The translations under genes and the position numbers were made by a program. Shown in pieces: positions 42,001 through 44,021 of a DNA stretch of 44,021 nt. The stretch's first letter is position 1. Every line of letters starts with the position of its first letter. The notes below the pieces were generated by a model. It was given only the letters and a program-made list of their open reading frames with translations. It made no database searches and was not told where the DNA came from. This DNA comes from Cytophagales bacterium (GTDB taxonomy: Bacteria; Bacteroidota; Bacteroidia; Cytophagales; Microscillaceae): contig RDZE01000032.1 in assembly GCA_004293905.1 (NCBI GenBank), positions 1 through 44,021 of the forward strand, in the 5' to 3' direction.

Positions 42001-42108
42001 TATCTCAGTAAAATTATCAACAATATGCTTAGCAACCAACCCTTTGAAAAAACCGATGATGTAGAAATCTGCCAATATTGCACCTTCCGTGATATTTGTG
42101 GCAGATAA
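39085..42108 (+). CDS. AddB/RecB-like PD-(D/E)XK nuclease with Fe-S cysteines
   Basis: A 1007-residue protein. The N-terminal half is an inactivated superfamily-1 helicase-like region (FCILMPTKRSGLVFRNIL near residue 25, not a Walker A). The C-terminal nuclease domain has GTIIHEILEEMF (near 723), AGIIDRIDRI (near 849), and RIIDYKTG (863-870), giving the Asp-xx-Asp-x-Lys active site. Cys695 together with Cys996-x2-Cys999-x5-Cys1005 matches the AddB-type [4Fe-4S] nuclease frame. It should act in double-strand break end processing. The frame opens at a TTG at 39055, but the ATG at 39085 (MQSFLEQVADDL) fits the family and promoter. An AddA-type helicase gene is not adjacent. Confidence 0.9.
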   Translation: MQSFLEQVADDLAQKYAQDISKFCILMPTKRSGLVFRNILEKKGFAQIPFIYAIDDFVPLVLNTSYTGQVTLLLELYDTFRSLEPLTTLDKFSAWGYVLLKDFDQIDRNLIDAKELFTNLYDIQNIKRWGLQEHQITIKMGRYFKLWENLHQTYIAFQEKLKAQKQGYAGMLYRQLAEEVEKYLMESKRYKHFVFIGFNALSKSEELIFKKLWDAKKADIYWDSDDYYMMPDDENKTGMFLLQYKNSWIGKKNWKTQGRALLEDTKTMLTISTPNAALQGKIANQLLKNWQFDPQGTEKTVIVLADENILVSVLYALDAQYKGLNITMGVSLKSSALFALIDTFFDLHQYTKKLKENDKWIKKLSYKFIIKIAGHIFLRSYENRYLAQTEGAGKSFLQAIINYINKNSHFFMTPEELLNLEQLPEFCQNYEEEELKQLQEVATSLKPLFELLFKGWKNAPELLFKLENLIQLIRPEEEIEKEYFAQFELIIQDLKNTLNGLKTQKPALYRQMNSRNFKIFLYQAIRQEIIAFDSDRESPLQIMGIAETKALDFDNVIVLSVNEDTLPKNKKLNSFIPLDIARHYELPTYVEQDAMVSYNFHRLLQRAKKIAMVYVNPSNTYGASEKSRFIHQIENDLLKKNPYINYENLKSRFKQITQDFTPELKIEKNKKNKAKIIDLLRAGISPAHINTYVKCSLKFYFTQIAELKDTYILDEALGADKFGTIIHEILEEMFRRIAERNKGYVNKEDLEAELPLIEEVVTEKFKKGEYANYSLTGENYITKEIAAEFIKRFLEAQIKEIEQAGMPFEIIVLENVESTEERPIEGKKPKIASYFFMDIEGKNTKVSIAGIIDRIDRIGNETRIIDYKTGLVKESDLKLKNEDLDDLIDDGEIDKLRQLWIYKYILAKKIVEKGYIDLGKHTIENTEKITAGIYSLRDNEKMLLKLDDNTKKDDKKILSNDDLKEFVEFSEIYLSKIINNMLSNQPFEKTDDVEICQYCTFRDICGR

Positions 42109-42113
42109 GAACA

Positions 42114-42551
42114 TTAACGGCTATAATACACCTGAATATTGGTTTGGAGTTTGGTGTCCAAACTGTTTTTAACTACAACTATAGAGTCAAAATTAGACTG
42201 TCGAAGCACAAGGTCTGAAAAAGCAGATTGCACATCGCAAACCACAGAAAAAGTGCGCCCATATCGGATAGTAAATGTATTAATGACACTATCTCTATCA
42301 AAAACAAAGCTAACACTATCACTCAATGGTGAAACAGGCAAATCTACAAAACCCAAAGAGCCACTCTGCGCATTATACAGTACAGAATCACGTCCTACCC
42401 CTTTGATGCTTTTGAAAACAAAACTTTTTGCATTTTTATCCTTTTTATCGAAAAAACTCACCCTGAATGTAGGAGCGGGTGATTCTATACAAGGTGCTTG
42501 ACAAGCAAATGCCATTAACAGCACAATGCTATATATTATCCATTTCTTCAT
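42114..42551 (-). CDS. DUF6452-type hypothetical lipoprotein
   Basis: A 145-residue envelope lipoprotein with the lipobox LLMAFAC (Cys17) and a second Cys four residues on (CQAPC). The mature part is strand-rich (RVSFFDKKDKNAKSF, LYNAQSGSLGFVDLPV, SVSFVFDRDSVINTFTIRYGR) and fits the small DUF6452 family of Bacteroidota; function unknown. It is convergent with the AddB-like gene (5-nt gap) and divergent from the AsmA-like gene. Its -7 element is so close to the ATG that the message may be leaderless. Confidence 0.8.
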   Translation of the reverse strand: MKKWIIYSIVLLMAFACQAPCIESPAPTFRVSFFDKKDKNAKSFVFKSIKGVGRDSVLYNAQSGSLGFVDLPVSPLSDSVSFVFDRDSVINTFTIRYGRTFSVVCDVQSAFSDLVLRQSNFDSIVVVKNSLDTKLQTNIQVYYSR

Positions 42552-42555
42552 CTCG

Positions 42556-42563
42556 CAAAATTA
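42556..42563 (-). promoter_or_regulatory. -7 promoter element (TAATTTTG) of the DUF6452 gene
   Basis: An exact TAnnTTTG match whose last base lies 4 bp before the ATG (42551), which would put the transcript start at or next to the start codon. Confidence 0.5.
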
Positions 42564-42574
42564 TTATTTTTTTT

Positions 42575-42582
42575 TACCTTTG
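42575..42582 (+). promoter_or_regulatory. -7 promoter element (TACCTTTG) of the AsmA-like gene
   Basis: An exact TAnnTTTG match 22 bp before the ATG at 42605. Confidence 0.55.
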
Positions 42583-42601
42583 AGAAAATATACTTCTCAA
42601 A
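42579..42601. promoter_or_regulatory. Palindrome across the AsmA-like promoter and leader
   Basis: TTTGAGAA (42579-42586) and TTCTCAAA (42594-42601) form a perfect 8-bp inverted repeat with a 7-bp spacer. The left arm includes the TTTG of the -7 element and the right arm ends 3 bp before the ATG. It could be a repressor operator or an RNA hairpin hiding the start. Confidence 0.45.
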
Positions 42602-42604
42602 ATA

Positions 42605-43729
42605 ATGACAACAAGATTAAGGCTTTTTCAAAAAACTGCTTTTTTCATCAATATTATACTTTCTATCTATATAATGCTTGAAGTGGTTTTGCAATTAAGC
42701 TTCTTGGTAGCACAAACACCCCTACAATATTTTATATCGCAAAAAGCAACTCAATGGCTTATCGTAAAACCTCAAATAGGCTACGTTTCAGCCACTTTTT
42801 TAGGTCAAACGAAAGGATTTGTTGTGCAGTGCAGCGAACTTTCTATTCCCTCATTGGAAGCAAATGAGCCCTTCATAGAACAAATGAACCTCCATTTATT
42901 ATTCAGTTGGCAAGGCACGCTCTTGCAAACAAATTGCAGCGATGGACATATCTACCTCTTGCAGAATGCCCAAAATAAAAAACTCTATGAAGTATTTCGT
43001 TTTACTAAAAATAACAAAGACACCGCCCAGAAAAATGAAAAAAGGACACTGCCCGAAATGCTTACTTTTGAGAATGTACGCTTTACCCAAATTAATAAAG
43101 CCAAAAAAAATACTATTCGCCTGCATTTACAAAGAATAAATTTACGCTTACTCACTCAGCTTCCTACCATAGCGGCAGAAGCAATAGGGACACTCAAGGT
43201 AATACAATTCTCTTTCAACCGTTTTGCGCCTAAAAATGACTTTTTAAGAGAGCAACAAGTACAGTTATATCTTAATATTCAATACGTGCCTCAAGTCAAT
43301 TATATACTCATCACGACCCAACAATTAGAAATTAACAAAGTAGATTGTGAAGCTAACATGCGCATCAATATGGACACAACGCGCGCCTATGAGTTAGAAG
43401 CGCGCACCCATAATATTAGTCTTTTTCAAGGATTAAAAATGCTTCCAGACCGTATTCAACGCCTTTTTAAGGGCTATGAAGCAGAAGGTTTTTTTGATGT
43501 ATACCTAAATATAGAAGGTAATCTAAAGCCTGATAACTCTCCAAGAATCAGAGCTAATTTTACTTGTCAGAAAAATACACTTGTGTATGTACCGCTTAAA
43601 GATACCCTCAAAAATTTGCAAATAGAAGGCTTTTTTGCCAACTATCAACTCTCACAACCCAAAAATATAGGATTGAAAAAGCAACAGCCGATTACCAAGC
43701 AGAAAAACTGCAAATACAATTTTTTATAA
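42605..43729 (+). CDS. AsmA-like envelope protein, N-terminal part up to a frameshift
   Basis: This frame gives 374 residues. An N-terminal membrane helix (about 12-35: FFINIILSIYIMLEVVLQLSF) is followed by a strand-rich region (LLFSWQGTLLQTNC, KLYEVFRFTKNNKD, LQRINLRLLTQLPTIAAEAI, GYEAEGFFDVYLNIEGNLKP) typical of AsmA/TamB-type proteins, which bridge or act at the periplasm and help lipid or outer-membrane traffic. The last 18 residues (KKQQPITKQKN..) are an out-of-frame run to TAA at 43727: coding sense continues in the -1 frame from about 43672. So this is only the first part of a longer gene. Confidence 0.75.
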   Translation: MTTRLRLFQKTAFFINIILSIYIMLEVVLQLSFLVAQTPLQYFISQKATQWLIVKPQIGYVSATFLGQTKGFVVQCSELSIPSLEANEPFIEQMNLHLLFSWQGTLLQTNCSDGHIYLLQNAQNKKLYEVFRFTKNNKDTAQKNEKRTLPEMLTFENVRFTQINKAKKNTIRLHLQRINLRLLTQLPTIAAEAIGTLKVIQFSFNRFAPKNDFLREQQVQLYLNIQYVPQVNYILITTQQLEINKVDCEANMRINMDTTRAYELEARTHNISLFQGLKMLPDRIQRLFKGYEAEGFFDVYLNIEGNLKPDNSPRIRANFTCQKNTLVYVPLKDTLKNLQIEGFFANYQLSQPKNIGLKKQQPITKQKNCKYNFL

Positions 43730-44021
43730 ACAATTTCAAAGACCCCTTTGTGCATGTGGCTTGTAAAGGGCGTATCAATATGGCGCATTTTTTTGCCATC
43801 TACCCAAGCCCCTCTATCAAAGAAATAAAAGGCACAGCCGATGTAGAAGTTTTTTATGACGGAAGGCTCAAAGACCTTACTGAAAACCCTTACAACCCTG
43901 CTATGCGTATCAAAGGAGTAATCAAAACCAATGCAATTGCTGCCACTTTCAAAGAGTTGGTGCTGCCTTTCACCAAAATTTCGGGTGTGTTTAGCTTTGA
44001 TAAAAAAAATGTACAAGTTAC
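43672..44021 (+). pseudogene. AsmA-like gene, continuation in the -1 frame, cut by window end
   Basis: Read from 43672 in the -1 frame, the sequence is open to the window end and encodes IEKATADYQAEKLQIQFFIN, then VHVACKGRINMAHFFAIYP, IKGTADVEVFYDG, TFKELVLPFTKISGVFSFD. The strand-rich pattern and the AsmA-like ending style continue those of the gene at 42605, so one missing base near 43660-43681 most simply explains the break. The local sequence has two A-runs (43661-43665 and 43676-43680). It may be a true mutation, a sequencing error, or less likely a programmed shift on G-AAA-AAG. Confidence 0.7.

Overview
The window comes from a low-GC chromosome of a Bacteroidota, most likely a gliding or marine member of the Cytophagales. 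Support for this: a secreted protein with a type IX secretion (Por) C-terminal sorting domain; Bacteroidota-restricted families (PUR/DUF3276, DUF5916, DUF6452, 7TM-DISM/SpoIIE phosphatase, WG-repeat proteins); an AtpB with a long periplasmic N-terminus; almost no Shine-Dalgarno sequences; and about 20 copies of the Bacteroidota -7 element TAnnTTTG (several with TTG 19-21 bp upstream) just before genes. I see no rRNA, tRNA, CRISPR array, IS element or prophage, and no gene-free stretch above 300 bp.

Layout. 1-1.9 kb: an AT-rich pair, a deaminase-fold protein followed after 1 nt by a leucine-rich-repeat (LRR) protein that runs off the left edge. 2-8 kb: SbtA-type transporter, small unknown protein, glycine decarboxylase GcvP, 4-TM protein, Ada. 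8.1-11.4 kb: large Ig-repeat T9SS protein and a nitroreductase starting directly at its stop. 11.4-15.6 kb: DUF5916 beta-barrel protein, RlpA-SPOR protein, PUR-family nucleic-acid-binding protein, ribosomal protein L25. 15.7-20.1 kb (minus strand): EtfA, then a tightly coupled trio: bifunctional nuclease with UVR tail, LRR protein with a BRCT-like segment, and a bacterial-type poly(ADP-ribose) glycohydrolase. 20.2-23.6 kb: lipoprotein, two Crp/Fnr regulators, lone D12-class adenine methyltransferase, DoxX. 23.6-30.9 kb: 7TM/SpoIIE phosphatase, SerS, WG-repeat protein, membrane metalloprotease. 30.9-36.7 kb: ClpX, BLUF photoreceptor, hot-dog thioesterase, ECF sigma factor with a small overlapping partner, Nth, DUF423, STAS-like protein, RluD-like synthase. 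36.9-44 kb: tandem universal stress protein, AtpB standing alone, AddB-like PD-(D/E)XK nuclease with Fe-S cysteines, DUF6452 lipoprotein, and an AsmA-like gene with a -1 frameshift that runs off the right edge.

Most genes are housekeeping. The parts most deserving a second look are the nuclease/LRR-BRCT/PARG operon (a possible ADP-ribose-linked DNA-damage module), the deaminase-LRR pair at the left edge, the two adjacent Crp/Fnr genes with a Crp/Fnr-type site placed at about -41 of the second, the possible FNR-like Cys arrangement in the first, the solitary atpB, and the frameshifted AsmA-like gene. Promoter elements inside long open frames were used to move several starts downstream (crp genes, rplY, WG-repeat protein, rluD, atpB, addB-like).
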